Origin: Lysinibacillus sp. FSL K6-0232
GTDB taxonomy: Bacteria > Bacillota > Bacilli > Bacillales_A > Planococcaceae
DNA length: 64,000 bases
NCBI RefSeq assembly: GCF_038008325.1
Contig: NZ_JBBOYW010000001.1
Coordinates: forward strand, 2,656,001 to 2,720,000
Direction of reading: 5' to 3'
This document shows positions 28,626-39,596 of this stretch, one piece after another. Below the pieces are notes generated by a model. The model did not search any database, was not told the DNA's origin, and saw nothing but the letters and a program-made list of their open reading frames with translations. The position numbers and the translations under genes are program-made. Numbering within the stretch: position 1 is the first letter of the stretch; every line of letters begins with the position of its first letter.

Positions 28626-29543
28626 CTAAAAGAATTTTAATAATGCAATGCCACTAATGATCATCATAACAGCAATCACTCTTCTTTGATCAATCGGATA
28701 TCTTGGCAATCCCATTATACCGAAATGGTCAATGCAAAGCCCCATTAAAATTTGCCCTAGAATAGCCGTCATCAATGTCAATGTCACACCTAAATGAGGC
28801 ATTAAAATAATATTTGTTGCAATATAAATAGCGCCTAATAAACCACCTATAAAATGCCAAGGTCTTAATTGAAGGCTATCGGTATAAAATAGCAGCTTGA
28901 TTCCTCTATTAATAATCATTGCTAGGATCAATAAAATAATCGTACCGACTGTAAATGAAATAAAAGCAGCATATAAAAAAGAATCAACCTTATATCGAAG
29001 CGCACTATTAATCGCCGTTTGTATTGGAGGCATCATACCTGTGCATAATCCGAATAATAGCCATAATCGAGAAGAGCTTGGAGAAACGCTTGGATTTTTC
29101 TTTGCATTCATGTAGATAATTCCACTTAGCAAAAGGAGAACCCCAATGATATGTAAAATATGCAATGGCTTTGCTTCCACACCAAACCAACCAAATGTAT
29201 CGATCATTATACCAATTACCATTTGTCCAGTGACTGTAATAATTACAGTTAGCGCAGCACCAATTCTTGGCAATAAAAGAATATTTCCCGTAAGGAAAAT
29301 AACTCCTAATGCACCTCCAGTAACCCAAATATATGAGAAGGATTGAGATGCAAAAAAAGATACTGTAAACTTGCTAGGGTTTACAATAAGATTAGCAATC
29401 AATAGTAAAATAGTTCCTGTTAAAAAAGAATAAAATGATGTAGTAAATACAGACCTAGTAAACAAATTTAAGCGATTGTTCACGGCTGTCTGCATCGGAA
29501 TCATCATACCTGCGATTATCCCTAAAACAATTAATATGTACAA
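28626..29543 (-). CDS. DMT-family transporter, duplicated DUF606/YdcZ
   Basis: A 305-residue protein with ten membrane helices. It is built from two homologous halves, each with an M-P-QTAVN(N/S)-L signature: MMIPMQTAVNNRL near residue 13 and GMMPPIQTAINSALRYK near 168. Each half ends in a GQ(M/I)(V/L)(I/M)G...D-(F/H)G segment. YdcZ proteins usually occur as single 150-residue units, so this is a fused pair. Substrate unknown. Translation probably begins at the TTG at 29543, with GAAGGG 7 bp before it. Single gene between terminators. Confidence 0.85.
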   Translation of the reverse strand: MYILIVLGIIAGMMIPMQTAVNNRLNLFTRSVFTTSFYSFLTGTILLLIANLIVNPSKFTVSFFASQSFSYIWVTGGALGVIFLTGNILLLPRIGAALTVIITVTGQMVIGIMIDTFGWFGVEAKPLHILHIIGVLLLLSGIIYMNAKKNPSVSPSSSRLWLLFGLCTGMMPPIQTAINSALRYKVDSFLYAAFISFTVGTIILLILAMIINRGIKLLFYTDSLQLRPWHFIGGLLGAIYIATNIILMPHLGVTLTLMTAILGQILMGLCIDHFGIMGLPRYPIDQRRVIAVMMIISGIALLKFF

Positions 29544-29672
29544 AAAATACCCTTCTTTCTAAAAAATATAATGGTTCTCATTGTAAACAAAGAATTTGTG
29601 AAATACAATCTTCCTGCTTTTATTGAAAGAAGAACTAGCTCGATAAATAATTATCATGCTCACCACCTAACA

Positions 29673-29715
29673 TAAAAAAGACTGTGCAAAAAGATTTTCA
29701 CTTTTTGCACAGCCT
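29673..29715 (-). terminator. Terminator of secDF
   Basis: Minus strand GGCTGTGCAAAAAG, loop, CTTTTTGCACAGTC, then TTTTTT. It lies about 90 bp after the secDF stop. The rest of 29544-29802 shows no gene. Confidence 0.85.
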
Positions 29716-29802
29716 TGTTCGATTTATGAGAATACGCTAAATAAGCTTGCACCAAAAGTTTATCCTAAAAGAAGCGTTTCGGACAAACTATTATTCATAT
29801 TG

Positions 29803-32070
29803 TTACACAACAGGCTCATCTGTACCCCATTGTTTTTTCTCTTTTTTCTTTAGCTGACCATCTGTTTTTTTCATTTCACGTATTTTTAATGAGTACCAAA
29901 TTTGAGCTGCGATACAGATAGATGAATACATACCTGTTACTAAACCAATCAATAAAGCAATGGAGAAGTTTTGAATAGATGGTGCGCCAAAAATTAATAA
30001 CGCCACAACTACAATAATAACGGTTAATACTGTGTTAACAGAACGTCCCATTGTTTGGCGTAACGATTTATTGACAATATTCGCCAATATTTCTCGATCA
30101 TTAATTGTATCATATCGCTCTAAGTTTTCACGCATACGGTCAAATGTAACAATCGTATCATTAATCGAGTAGCCAACAATTGTTAACACAGCCGCAATAA
30201 ATGTAATATCCACCTCTAAGCGCATAAAGCTAAAGACAGCAACAATTAAGAATACATCATGTAACAGGGAAACAATTGCCCCGACACCCATGCGCCATTC
30301 AAAACGAATCGCTACATAAATAATGATCCCTAGTGCTGCAAGTGACAATGCCTTAATAGCATTTTTCACAAGCTCCTTCCCAACTGTAGGTGATACGGTA
30401 CTGACAGTAGGATTATGACCATATTTCTCCGTTGTTTCATTTTGGAATGTCAAAATATCAGCCTGTGATAAATCGGTTTTATAACGCACAACAGCAGAAT
30501 TACTCTTTTCTCCTGAAAGAACAATATCATCTGATGGGAAGCCGATGCTTTTTATATATTTTGATACTTCTTCTTTTGTTAATGTTTGATCTGCTTCAAT
30601 TTGAATACGTGTACCACTAGAGAAATCAATACCAAGATTTAGACGGAAAATACCAAGAACAACTAAACCAGCCACTAAAATAGCTAATGACAATGTATAA
30701 AATTTCTTACGGTTGTGTACAAAATCAAAACGATCAAATTTCGTCGATAAATCTAATGCACCAATATTTTCATCCAGACTATGCTGCTTCGATTTAGCAA
30801 TACCAAACCATGCTGGATTATTGAAATAGCCACTATTTACAAGCAAGCCTAATAGGACACGTGAACCCCATACCGCTGTAAGGAAGCTTAGTAAAATACT
30901 AATAATTAATGTTGTCGCAAAGCCTTTTACAGAGCTTGTCCCAAAGTAAAATAGCACTGCTGCAGCTAGTAAAGTCGTTAACTGTGCATCGACAATTGCT
31001 GATAGGGATTGCTTCGATCCAAGCTGGAACGCTTTTTTCACAGGATGCCCTACACGTAATTCCTCTCGAATACGCTCCGCTGCTAAAATATTAGCATCAA
31101 CAGCCATCCCAATACCAAGTACAATGGCTGCAATACCCGGAAGCGTTAATACTGCATTAATCCAATCAAAAACAACCAATACTAGGAATGTGAAAACAGC
31201 CAGTGTAATAACTGAAATAAAGCCAGGTAAGCGGTAGTAGAATAGCATAAATAAGAAAATAATTACTACGCCAACAATACCCGCAAAGATTGTATCATTT
31301 AATGCATCTGCACCAAACTGTGCACCTACAGATGTTGAATAAATTTCATCCAATTTAACAGGCAATGCTCCTGCATTTAAAATACCTGCTAAATTTTTTG
31401 TTTCTTCAACTGTAAAGCTACCACTAATCATTACATCCGTTGTATTTAATGTTTGGTCAACTCTTGCAGCTGATGCATAGCGAGGGTCCGCCTTTTGTGA
31501 TTCCGCTTTATAAGAATCGACGCCTTCTTCAAAATCTAACCATACAACAAGTAAATTTTCGCCTGGTGGTTTTGCGGCAATTTTGCTTGTGATATCAGCA
31601 AATTTTTTCGCATCTTTTAATTTTAATGATACAATTGGACGGTTTTGTTGGTCAAAGGAGTCAGTTGCTCCATTTTCCTTTAGGTCATCTCCATCCAATA
31701 GTAAATTATCATCCACATCACGGAATGTTAAGTTCGCAGAAGTAGACAGTAGCTTACGTGCGGATTCTTGATCCTCAACACCCGCTAATTGCACACGAAT
31801 ACGATTTTCTCCCTCAACCTGAATGCTTGGCTCACTGACCCCAATTGCATTTACGCGGTTGCCTAGAGCTGTAGCCGTTGCTGCAACAACTTCTGGTGTA
31901 ATTTTTTGTCCTTCTTTTAATTCATTTACCTCATAAAGCACTTCAAACCCGCCTTGTAAGTCAAGACCAAGCTTGATGTCCTTTAAGACGCCGTTTACAG
32001 TCGTACTAATTCCTGCGGCAAAAAGCACTAGAATTAATAAGAATGCAACTATACGACTTTTTAGTTTCAT
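29803..32070 (-). CDS. secDF: Protein-export membrane protein SecDF (fused)
   Basis: Uses the proton gradient to drive late steps of Sec-dependent export. This 755-residue protein is the single-chain SecD-SecF fusion found in Bacillus. SecD has its first helix near 7-25, then LGLDLQGGFEVLYEV, P1 domain features (NRVNAIGVSEPSIQVEGENRIRV region) and six-helix RND core with GIGMAVDANILAAERIREEL. SecF begins near FDRFDFVHNRKKFY with LGIDFSSGTRIQI and GYSINDTIVTFDRMREN. The start is ATG at 32070 (GAGGAGG upstream), one codon inside the longest frame. A hairpin precedes the ribosome binding site. comN and spoVB lie upstream, as in B. subtilis. Confidence 0.96.
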   Translation of the reverse strand: MKLKSRIVAFLLILVLFAAGISTTVNGVLKDIKLGLDLQGGFEVLYEVNELKEGQKITPEVVAATATALGNRVNAIGVSEPSIQVEGENRIRVQLAGVEDQESARKLLSTSANLTFRDVDDNLLLDGDDLKENGATDSFDQQNRPIVSLKLKDAKKFADITSKIAAKPPGENLLVVWLDFEEGVDSYKAESQKADPRYASAARVDQTLNTTDVMISGSFTVEETKNLAGILNAGALPVKLDEIYSTSVGAQFGADALNDTIFAGIVGVVIIFLFMLFYYRLPGFISVITLAVFTFLVLVVFDWINAVLTLPGIAAIVLGIGMAVDANILAAERIREELRVGHPVKKAFQLGSKQSLSAIVDAQLTTLLAAAVLFYFGTSSVKGFATTLIISILLSFLTAVWGSRVLLGLLVNSGYFNNPAWFGIAKSKQHSLDENIGALDLSTKFDRFDFVHNRKKFYTLSLAILVAGLVVLGIFRLNLGIDFSSGTRIQIEADQTLTKEEVSKYIKSIGFPSDDIVLSGEKSNSAVVRYKTDLSQADILTFQNETTEKYGHNPTVSTVSPTVGKELVKNAIKALSLAALGIIIYVAIRFEWRMGVGAIVSLLHDVFLIVAVFSFMRLEVDITFIAAVLTIVGYSINDTIVTFDRMRENLERYDTINDREILANIVNKSLRQTMGRSVNTVLTVIIVVVALLIFGAPSIQNFSIALLIGLVTGMYSSICIAAQIWYSLKIREMKKTDGQLKKKEKKQWGTDEPVV

Positions 32071-32091
32071 CAATAAATCCTCCTCGAATTG

Positions 32092-32112
32092 GTGTAAGGG
32101 CTGTCCTTACAC
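32092..32112 (-). promoter_or_regulatory. Perfect 8-bp hairpin in the secDF leader
   Basis: GTGTAAGG and CCTTACAC flank a 5 nt loop about 10 nt upstream of the GAGGAGG of secDF. There is no T-run, so a terminator is unlikely; mRNA stability or translation control is possible. The rest of 32113-32316 shows nothing I recognise. Confidence 0.35.
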
Positions 32113-32316
32113 GCCAAACAAGTAACTAGCAATACCTTTTGAAACGCTTTAATCCTCCCTTTCCTTTAGAATCATGTTACCTGTGTTTCAAAAAGGTTGC
32201 TCTACTTATTTCAATCGTTCATAACGCGCAAGTTTATCTTTGTATTATTAGGCACTCGCCTTCTAAATTCAAGTAAAATGTATAGAAGGTTTATGTAAGA
32301 AAAAATTTATGCAAAA

Positions 32317-32359
32317 TAAAAAAAGCGCAACACACTTATTATGAAACAGGTTGCGCTCG
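32317..32359 (-). terminator. Terminator of comN
   Basis: Minus strand GAGCGCAAC, 18 nt loop, GTTGCGCTTTTTTTATT. Confidence 0.85.
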
Positions 32360-32414
32360 GTGTCAATTCAACATAGCTATCATTCTTTAATTTCTTGAAA
32401 AATTTAACACCTTT

Positions 32415-32726
32415 TTATGATATTTTTGCTGGGCCAAGCAGCATTTTTAATTCCTCTGTATTTACTTCCTCAAACCAGTTATCACTTTGTAAAAGCTCTA
32501 CTTGATTAAATGACACAATATCAGATGGTGATACTGCAAAAATGGTAGCAATTACCTCATGTAAACGCAGTTGCTCTACATTTTTTTTACGCCACTTTTT
32601 CTCCACACAATAACGCCAAAGTTCCTCAGCCGTAATCGCATCATATTGAAAATGCTTGAACTCTGCTATCTTACTATCAATTGCCGGACGAATTTGTTCA
32701 AATAGTTGCTGATGTTGCATACTCAT
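32415..32726 (-). CDS. comN: Post-transcriptional regulator, ComN family
   Basis: A 103-residue cytosolic protein matching the Post_transcr family: an N-terminal helix (FEQIRPAIDSKIAEF), then ITAEELWRYCVEKKWRKK, then LRLHEVIATIFAVSPSDIVSF. In B. subtilis ComN acts on comE mRNA level or localisation through a 5' leader element. The neighbourhood (secDF on one side, spoVB on the other) is the same there. GGAG stands 10 bp before the ATG. It has its own terminator and is divergent from spoVB. Confidence 0.82.
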   Translation of the reverse strand: MSMQHQQLFEQIRPAIDSKIAEFKHFQYDAITAEELWRYCVEKKWRKKNVEQLRLHEVIATIFAVSPSDIVSFNQVELLQSDNWFEEVNTEELKMLLGPAKIS

Positions 32727-32819
32727 TTTGAATCATCTCCAATCAAAGTCGTAACGTAAGACATGCTTGCATACAAATAGTGTAAATGAATTTTTGCGGC
32801 TTGAGAAGGGACGGATGGC

Positions 32820-34337
32820 ATGAGTTCTTTTGTACGAGGTACATTATTTTTAATGTTTGTGATTTTTTTATCGAAACTTTTTGGCTTCTTTTATAGAATG
32901 CAGTTTATGCGGATTGCTGGTGAAGAGGCTGTCGGCATTTATATGACCGTCTATCCAGCATTTATTTTCTTTATCTCACTCATTCAATTAGGGCTACCGA
33001 TTGCTGTAGCAAAAATTGTAGCTGAATTACTCGCAAAAAATAAACGTGATAGCATCTTTGGTGTTATGCGTACAGCCATTATTTGGTCATTTATTGGCAT
33101 GATTATTTTTATGCCCCTTGTAGCACTAGCAATACCATATATTTCAACAACACTTTTACATAATGAACATACCACATTTACACTATGGATTGCACTCTTT
33201 GCTGTACCTGTGTCTGTAGGCTCCGGTTTATTGCGTGCTTATTTACAAGGTGTAGCGAAAATTACACCAACAGCTTGGGCACAAATGATTGAGCAGGTTG
33301 TACGTATTAGCTTTATTACATTCATGCTTCCTTATGTGGCAAACTATAATAATGCAGCTGTTACGGCTGCTGCTGCAATGGGTATTACGCTTCTTGCAGA
33401 AGTAGTTGCATTCCTTTATTTAGGGCTACATTATATTGTGTCAAAGAAGAAATTACTAACACGTAAAGCAAAAATTGAAAGTTATCCAGCATCCCCTATG
33501 CTACGTATTGCCCTGCCATCAGCAGGTAGTAAGCTATTTGGTTCTTTCACTTGGTTTTTAGAGCCAATTATCTTTTTAAAGGCTTTAACAGTAGCTGGCT
33601 TAACAGCATCTGCTGCCACTATTTTATATGGTGTTATTTCAGGTGTTTTAGTGCCATTATTATTATTTCCTGCTTTTGTATCAACAGCATTATCCATTGT
33701 TCTTATTCCCGCTGTGAGTGATGCAGTTGCCCGTCAACATATTCCATTACTACAAGAGCGTATTTCGGTTTCCTTACGCTTATCTTCTTTAGTAGGCTGT
33801 GTTGCTGCTACCTATTTTTTTGTACATGGTGATGAATTGGCGATGAAGCTTTTCCATTTAGAAGAAAATCGTGGTTATGTGAAAATTTTAGCACCTATTT
33901 TTTATTTTTATTATATTCAAAGCCCGTTGCATTCCATCCTACAAGCAATTGGTGAGGCAAGAGCTGCCATGATGAATTCCATCTATGGTGGACTAGGTAA
34001 GCTATTTGTGATGTTTGTACTAGCCTCTCAACCAGGCATACAGGAAAAAGGCGCTGTTGTAGCAATTGGCTTTGGTGTTTTGTTGACGTCTTTCTTGCAT
34101 ATCGCAACAGTCAGACAACGAAAAAATTTGCGAGCAGGCTTTCGAATGTTTGTTGTGCCGTATAGCTGCTTTATCGCGGTTTGTGTAGTGCAGTATTTTT
34201 TACTGCCAATATTTTCTCTACCTTTTATACTAAGTAGCTGCGTGACATTGTTTTTACTATTTACATTTTTATTATTTACCAATCAATTGCGCATGACCGA
34301 TTTCCGCTATATCCGTAAATTAGCAAAAAAGGTTTAA
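32820..34337 (+). CDS. spoVB: Stage V sporulation protein B (polysaccharide-type flippase)
   Basis: MOP-superfamily membrane protein of 505 residues with about 14 helices, needed for spore cortex formation; relatives flip lipid-linked precursors. It begins SSFVRGTLFLMFVIFLSKLF and has the SpoVB-like YRMQFMRIAGEEAVGIYMTV, RIALPSAGSKLFGSF and IYGGLGKLFVMFVL. GAAGGGACGG precedes the ATG. Its last codons overlap the DUF421 gene stop by 4 bp (convergent). SpoVB is favoured over its YtgP/MurJ-like paralogues because of its place next to comN-secDF and yrbG. Confidence 0.88.
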   Translation: MSSFVRGTLFLMFVIFLSKLFGFFYRMQFMRIAGEEAVGIYMTVYPAFIFFISLIQLGLPIAVAKIVAELLAKNKRDSIFGVMRTAIIWSFIGMIIFMPLVALAIPYISTTLLHNEHTTFTLWIALFAVPVSVGSGLLRAYLQGVAKITPTAWAQMIEQVVRISFITFMLPYVANYNNAAVTAAAAMGITLLAEVVAFLYLGLHYIVSKKKLLTRKAKIESYPASPMLRIALPSAGSKLFGSFTWFLEPIIFLKALTVAGLTASAATILYGVISGVLVPLLLFPAFVSTALSIVLIPAVSDAVARQHIPLLQERISVSLRLSSLVGCVAATYFFVHGDELAMKLFHLEENRGYVKILAPIFYFYYIQSPLHSILQAIGEARAAMMNSIYGGLGKLFVMFVLASQPGIQEKGAVVAIGFGVLLTSFLHIATVRQRKNLRAGFRMFVVPYSCFIAVCVVQYFLLPIFSLPFILSSCVTLFLLFTFLLFTNQLRMTDFRYIRKLAKKV

Positions 34338-34969
34338 GATTCTTTTAACTGAATATGCAATCGACCGTCCTCCCAAATGCAAAAAAATACACCACTGCTA
34401 TCTGTAATATTATTTTTAGCAAGCTCAGCCATTAACCATTCCTCATCCTTATGCATTGTTAATAAATGTCTTTCTTGGATATCGCCATCAATAATTAATG
34501 GGTAAATAAAAGGTTTTTCATCTTTTTTATAAACAGAAAGATTACCAGAAGGTTCCAAATAGGCAAATGCCACATCTGTGATTGATGCAATACCATTTTC
34601 TCGGAGTTGCTGACATAAATCATCGAGATTATAACGATGTTTACGCATTTCACTTTCTAAAATCATACCGTCTTTCACCAATAATGCTGGATCACCGTCT
34701 ACTAAATCACGTATTTTCTTAAACTTTAAGGATAAATAGGCACTTAATATTTGAATCACTAATAGCAGAATAATGGGCAGTATCGCTTTCAATAAAGGAT
34801 TTTTATAATCGTCCAATGCAAATGCAGCTACCTCTGCAATTAAAACAAAGACAACTAAATCAATCACGGATAATTCGCCTACTTCTCGTTTACCCATTAA
34901 GCGAAAAACAATAATAATAAAAACATATAAAAAACAAGTTCTAAAAATAATATGGAAATATTCTTCCAT
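34334..34969 (-). CDS. yrbG: DUF421 membrane protein (YrbG/YetF-like)
   Basis: A 211-residue protein with three N-terminal helices (CFLYVFIIIVFRLMGKREVG, VIDLVVFVLIAEVAAFA, LLKAILPIILLLVIQIL). A conserved soluble part follows: GDPALLVKDGMILESEMRKHRYNLDDL region and LEPSGNLSVYKK. Family function is poorly defined; YetF-type proteins have been linked to spore resistance and germination. In B. subtilis yrbG lies beside spoVB. GGAGGTGTTTCG precedes the ATG. Confidence 0.85.
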   Translation of the reverse strand: MEEYFHIIFRTCFLYVFIIIVFRLMGKREVGELSVIDLVVFVLIAEVAAFALDDYKNPLLKAILPIILLLVIQILSAYLSLKFKKIRDLVDGDPALLVKDGMILESEMRKHRYNLDDLCQQLRENGIASITDVAFAYLEPSGNLSVYKKDEKPFIYPLIIDGDIQERHLLTMHKDEEWLMAELAKNNITDSSGVFFCIWEDGRLHIQLKES

Positions 34970-35083
34970 CGAAACACCTCCATACTATCAAGGTGACCTT
35001 CCTATTTGTTTTTTATACAAAACGACTGCACGAAAATATAAGCACTATTTACATATACTAGCTACGTTTAACTATTCACACAT

Positions 35084-35128
35084 AAAAAAGACTTACAATT
35101 AAGCATTTGCCCATTGTAAGTCTTTTTC
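35084..35128. terminator. Terminator between yajC and yrbG
   Basis: AAAAAGACTTACAA pairs with TTGTAAGTCTTTTT; it can serve yajC on the minus strand. Confidence 0.85.
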
Positions 35129-35134
35129 TTTTAT

Positions 35135-35404
35135 TTACTTCACGCTATCGTTTACAATACGTCCAATTGCTTGACGGTCAAACTTAACACGCACATTTTC
35201 AGCGATTTTTAATGTCACTGCTGTGTCCTCGATTGCATCAATAACACCGTGTAGACCACCGATTGTAATGACTTTATCTCCACGCTGCAAGCTATTTTGC
35301 ATATTTTGCGTTTCCTGCTGTCTTTTTTTAGCTGGACGAATTAAGATAAACCACATAGCAACGAACATTAATAGTATTGGTGCTAGCCCTAATAGTTGAT
35401 CCAT
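35135..35404 (-). CDS. yajC: Preprotein translocase subunit YajC
   Basis: Small accessory protein of the SecDF complex, 89 residues. A single N-terminal membrane helix (LLGLAPILLMFVAMWFILI) is followed by RPAKKRQQE and a cytosolic domain (GDKVITIGGLHGVI, VKFDRQAIGRIV). The start is ATG at 35404 (GGGGG upstream); ten more in-frame codons exist but do not fit the family. It lies after tgt in the conserved queA-tgt-yajC order. Confidence 0.95.
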   Translation of the reverse strand: MDQLLGLAPILLMFVAMWFILIRPAKKRQQETQNMQNSLQRGDKVITIGGLHGVIDAIEDTAVTLKIAENVRVKFDRQAIGRIVNDSVK

Positions 35405-35577
35405 AATGCTTCTTGCCCCCTTTCCACATATCACTTTTTTAGTATAGACTATTCCACTAATAAAAAGCGATGGACAAGCACAAAAATTTTCTATATTGCT
35501 AATATTATTTCTATGATTGACAATATTTTGCTAGAAATATTCACTTTTTACAAAGATTTGTACGACTTACTATACAA

Positions 35578-36726
<1,149 letters not shown>

Positions 36727-36781
36727 CTAAAAAATCCTCTCTTATCTAAAGTAAAAACAGTACTTCGATTTTATCGTAAAA

Positions 36782-37822
36782 TTATCGTGTTGGGCGAATA
36801 AACATCGCATCGCCAAAGCTAAAGAAGCGATATCTTTGCTCTACCGCTTGCTGATAGGCACTTAAAATGGTTTCTCTTGTAGCTAGTGTACTAACAAGCA
36901 TCACAAGCGTTGATTTTGGTAAATGGAAGTTTGTAATTAAGCCATCCACTACTGTAAAGCGATAGCCTGGATAAATAAAAATAGATGTCCATCCCTGCTC
37001 TGCTCGCACTTCACCATGATATTTAGAGCCAATTGTTTCTAATGTTCGTGTAGAGGTTGTCCCAACAGCAATCACCTTGCCGCCATTCTGTTTTACTCGG
37101 TTAATGGTAGCTGCTGCTTCCTCCGTTACACTATAAAATTCGGCATGCATTTCATGATTTTCAATCGAATCCACACTAACAGGACGGAAAGTGCCTAATC
37201 CAACATGCAATGTAATAAAGACAACCTCTACCCCTTTTGCCTTCACTTGTGCTAATAGTTCCTCTGTAAAATGTAGCCCTGCTGTTGGTGCTGCGGCTGA
37301 ACCACGCTCTTTGGCATAAACCGTTTGATAGCGATCCCTGTCCTCTAGCTTCTCACGAATATATGGTGGTAACGGCATTTCGCCAAGCTGTTCCAATATT
37401 TCATAAAAGATGCCGTCATAGTGAAACATAAATGTACGACCACCATGCTCAAGCTCGCCTGTACAAGTAGCGGTTAATAAACCATCGCCAAATGTAATGA
37501 CCGTACCTACTTTAACACGCTTTGCTGGTTTAACAAGTGTTTCCCATTCATCTGTACCAGCTAACTGCTTTAACAGTAATACTTCTATATGTGCCCCTGT
37601 TTCTTCTTTGACACCCATTAAACGCGCTGGTAAAACCTTTGTATCATTTAATACAAGACAGTCACCAGCATGTAGTTCCTCTAAAATATGGGCAAAACGG
37701 TGATGCTCCACTTGCTTAGTGCCTGGTGTTACAACCATTAATCGACTCGCTGTTCGATCCACTAATGGTGTTTGAGCAATAAGCTCCTCTGGTAATATAA
37801 AATCAAAATCTTCTACACGCAT
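36782..37822 (-). CDS. queA: S-adenosylmethionine:tRNA ribosyltransferase-isomerase
   Basis: Makes epoxyqueuosine in tRNA from preQ1 using the ribosyl part of SAM. The 346-residue protein starts [17 protein letters not shown]. It has [42 protein letters not shown] and [15 protein letters not shown]. The start is ATG at 37822 (AAGGAAG upstream). It lies 16 bp after ruvB. Confidence 0.97.
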   Translation of the reverse strand: MRVEDFDFILPEELIAQTPLVDRTASRLMVVTPGTKQVEHHRFAHILEELHAGDCLVLNDTKVLPARLMGVKEETGAHIEVLLLKQLAGTDEWETLVKPAKRVKVGTVITFGDGLLTATCTGELEHGGRTFMFHYDGIFYEILEQLGEMPLPPYIREKLEDRDRYQTVYAKERGSAAAPTAGLHFTEELLAQVKAKGVEVVFITLHVGLGTFRPVSVDSIENHEMHAEFYSVTEEAAATINRVKQNGGKVIAVGTTSTRTLETIGSKYHGEVRAEQGWTSIFIYPGYRFTVVDGLITNFHLPKSTLVMLVSTLATRETILSAYQQAVEQRYRFFSFGDAMFIRPTR

Positions 37823-37838
37823 GAAAAAACTTCCTTTT

Positions 37839-38843
37839 TTATGTTTGTTGTGGATAGTCATATCCAAAATGTTCGTAGGCTAAATGTGTTGCCACTCTTC
37901 CTCTTGGTGTACGCTGGATAAACCCTATTTGCATTAAATACGGCTCATATACATCCTCTATTGTCACCCGCTCCTCACCAATTGATGCAGCGAGTGTATC
38001 TAAGCCCACAGGACCTCCCTGAAAGCGTTCAATCATATTTGTAACAAGCTTATGGTCAATATGATCAAGCCCTCTAGGATCGACTTGTAATAGCTCTAAT
38101 GCCTGCTTCGCAAGACCCTCCGTTATCATACCATCTCCAAGCACTTGTGCATAATCCCGCACTCGCTTTAATAAACGATTAGCAATGCGCGGTGTCCCAC
38201 GTGAACGTCTTGCCATTTCCATTGCCGCTACTGCTTCAATCTCCACATCAAATAAATGGGCACTGCGTACAACAATTTCAGCCAATGAACGATCATCATA
38301 ATATTCCAAGCGTAGCAATACACCAAAGCGATCCCGTAAAGGAGCTGATAAAGCACCAGCTCTTGTTGTCGCACCTACAAGTGTAAAGGGAGGTAAATCA
38401 AGGCGAACGGAACGTGCTTCAGGCCCTTTCCCAACAACAATATCTAAACAGAAGTCTTCCATTGCTGGATATAAAACTTCCTCAATAGCACGGGGAAGTC
38501 GATGAATTTCATCAATAAATAGGACGTCCCCAGGCTCTAATGAGCTTAAAATAGCTGCTAAATCTCCGGGACGCTCAATCGCAGGACCACTTGTCATACG
38601 TACATTGACATTCATCTCATTCGCAATAACGGCGGCTAAGGTTGTTTTACCAAGCCCTGGAGGTCCATATAGCAGCACATGGTCTAAACTTTCCTGACGA
38701 AGCTTTGCGGCTTCAATAAATATTTGCAAATTTTCCTTTACTTTATGCTGTCCAATATATTGTGACAGCCTTTGGGGACGTAATGATAATTCAAACTGCT
38801 CATCATAGCTTCCTGCCTCACCAGCCATTATCCGTTCAGACAT
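37839..38843 (-). CDS. ruvB: Holliday junction branch-migration ATPase RuvB
   Basis: Hexameric AAA+ motor of branch migration. The 334 residues hold [19 protein letters not shown], Walker A ([12 protein letters not shown]), Walker B ([13 protein letters not shown]), sensor 1 region ([19 protein letters not shown]) and a winged-helix C-terminus ([16 protein letters not shown]). 18 bp after ruvA. Confidence 0.98.
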   Translation of the reverse strand: MSERIMAGEAGSYDEQFELSLRPQRLSQYIGQHKVKENLQIFIEAAKLRQESLDHVLLYGPPGLGKTTLAAVIANEMNVNVRMTSGPAIERPGDLAAILSSLEPGDVLFIDEIHRLPRAIEEVLYPAMEDFCLDIVVGKGPEARSVRLDLPPFTLVGATTRAGALSAPLRDRFGVLLRLEYYDDRSLAEIVVRSAHLFDVEIEAVAAMEMARRSRGTPRIANRLLKRVRDYAQVLGDGMITEGLAKQALELLQVDPRGLDHIDHKLVTNMIERFQGGPVGLDTLAASIGEERVTIEDVYEPYLMQIGFIQRTPRGRVATHLAYEHFGYDYPQQT

Positions 38844-38861
38844 GCACCTCCCCTCCTTTCC

Positions 38862-39482
38862 TTACTTTAATTTTAATAGCAGTTGCAATGCTTGCTTCAT
38901 ATACGCATCTGTTGTTTCTAGCTTGTCATTATCTTCAAGCTGCGGACGAATTTTTTCAAGCTCTTTTTCAGAATATCCAAGTGCCAGTAATGCCAGTATT
39001 GCTTCCTCTAGCTCATGCTTATTTGGATGAACGCCAAATAGTGGTAGCTCTTCTTCTGTACTTGGTAGCTCTATTGTTTCCAATAAAGCACCTAGCTTGC
39101 CTTTTAAATCGAGGATCATTTGGCGCGCTGTTTTTTTCCCGACGCCCGGGAACTTCACTAAAAATGTTTCATCCTCACGCTCAATTGCACTAATTACCTG
39201 CTGTGGATTGCCAGTAGCTAAAATAGCTAGCGCCCCTTTTGGCCCTATACCTGACACTAAAATCAGCTTACGGAATAGTTCACGCTGGTCTAAGTTTGGA
39301 AAACCATATAATATTTGTGCATCCTCACGTACATGCAAATGGACATATATTTGTTGCTCAAGTGCTGATAGTCGAAAGGCAAATGGATTAGGTGTATTAA
39401 GCTGCCAGCCAATGCCCTGCTGTTCAAGTACAATATATTCAGGTGTAATACGGGTAATTTGTCCTTTTAAATAATCATACAT
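38862..39482 (-). CDS. ruvA: Holliday junction-binding protein RuvA
   Basis: Tetramer that binds four-way junctions and loads RuvB. 206 residues: OB fold (MYDYLKGQITRITPEYIVLE), two helix-hairpin-helix motifs (VSGIGPKGALAILA, KFPGVGKKTARQMILDLK) and a C-terminal RuvB-binding helix bundle (EEAILALLALGYSEKELEK). bofC, upstream of ruvA in B. subtilis, is not here. Confidence 0.97.
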   Translation of the reverse strand: MYDYLKGQITRITPEYIVLEQQGIGWQLNTPNPFAFRLSALEQQIYVHLHVREDAQILYGFPNLDQRELFRKLILVSGIGPKGALAILATGNPQQVISAIEREDETFLVKFPGVGKKTARQMILDLKGKLGALLETIELPSTEEELPLFGVHPNKHELEEAILALLALGYSEKELEKIRPQLEDNDKLETTDAYMKQALQLLLKLK

Positions 39483-39566
39483 TTAAAATCCCTCACAATC
39501 ATCGTCTTCGATTATAGCATATAGCGAACGAATGCTCGACAAAAAGCCAAAAGTGAGATTCACAGA

Positions 39567-39596
39567 CAAAAATGACCGCCAAATGACGGTCATTTC
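39567..39596 (-). terminator. Terminator overlapping the phosphotransferase stop
   Basis: Minus strand AAATGACCG, loop, CGGTCATTTTTG. The TGA stop of the upstream gene is inside the first arm. Confidence 0.8.

Noticed and set aside
29620-29660. Fur-box-like ATAATTATCA upstream of the DMT gene
   Set aside because: Only a partial match to the 19-bp consensus in very AT-rich DNA.
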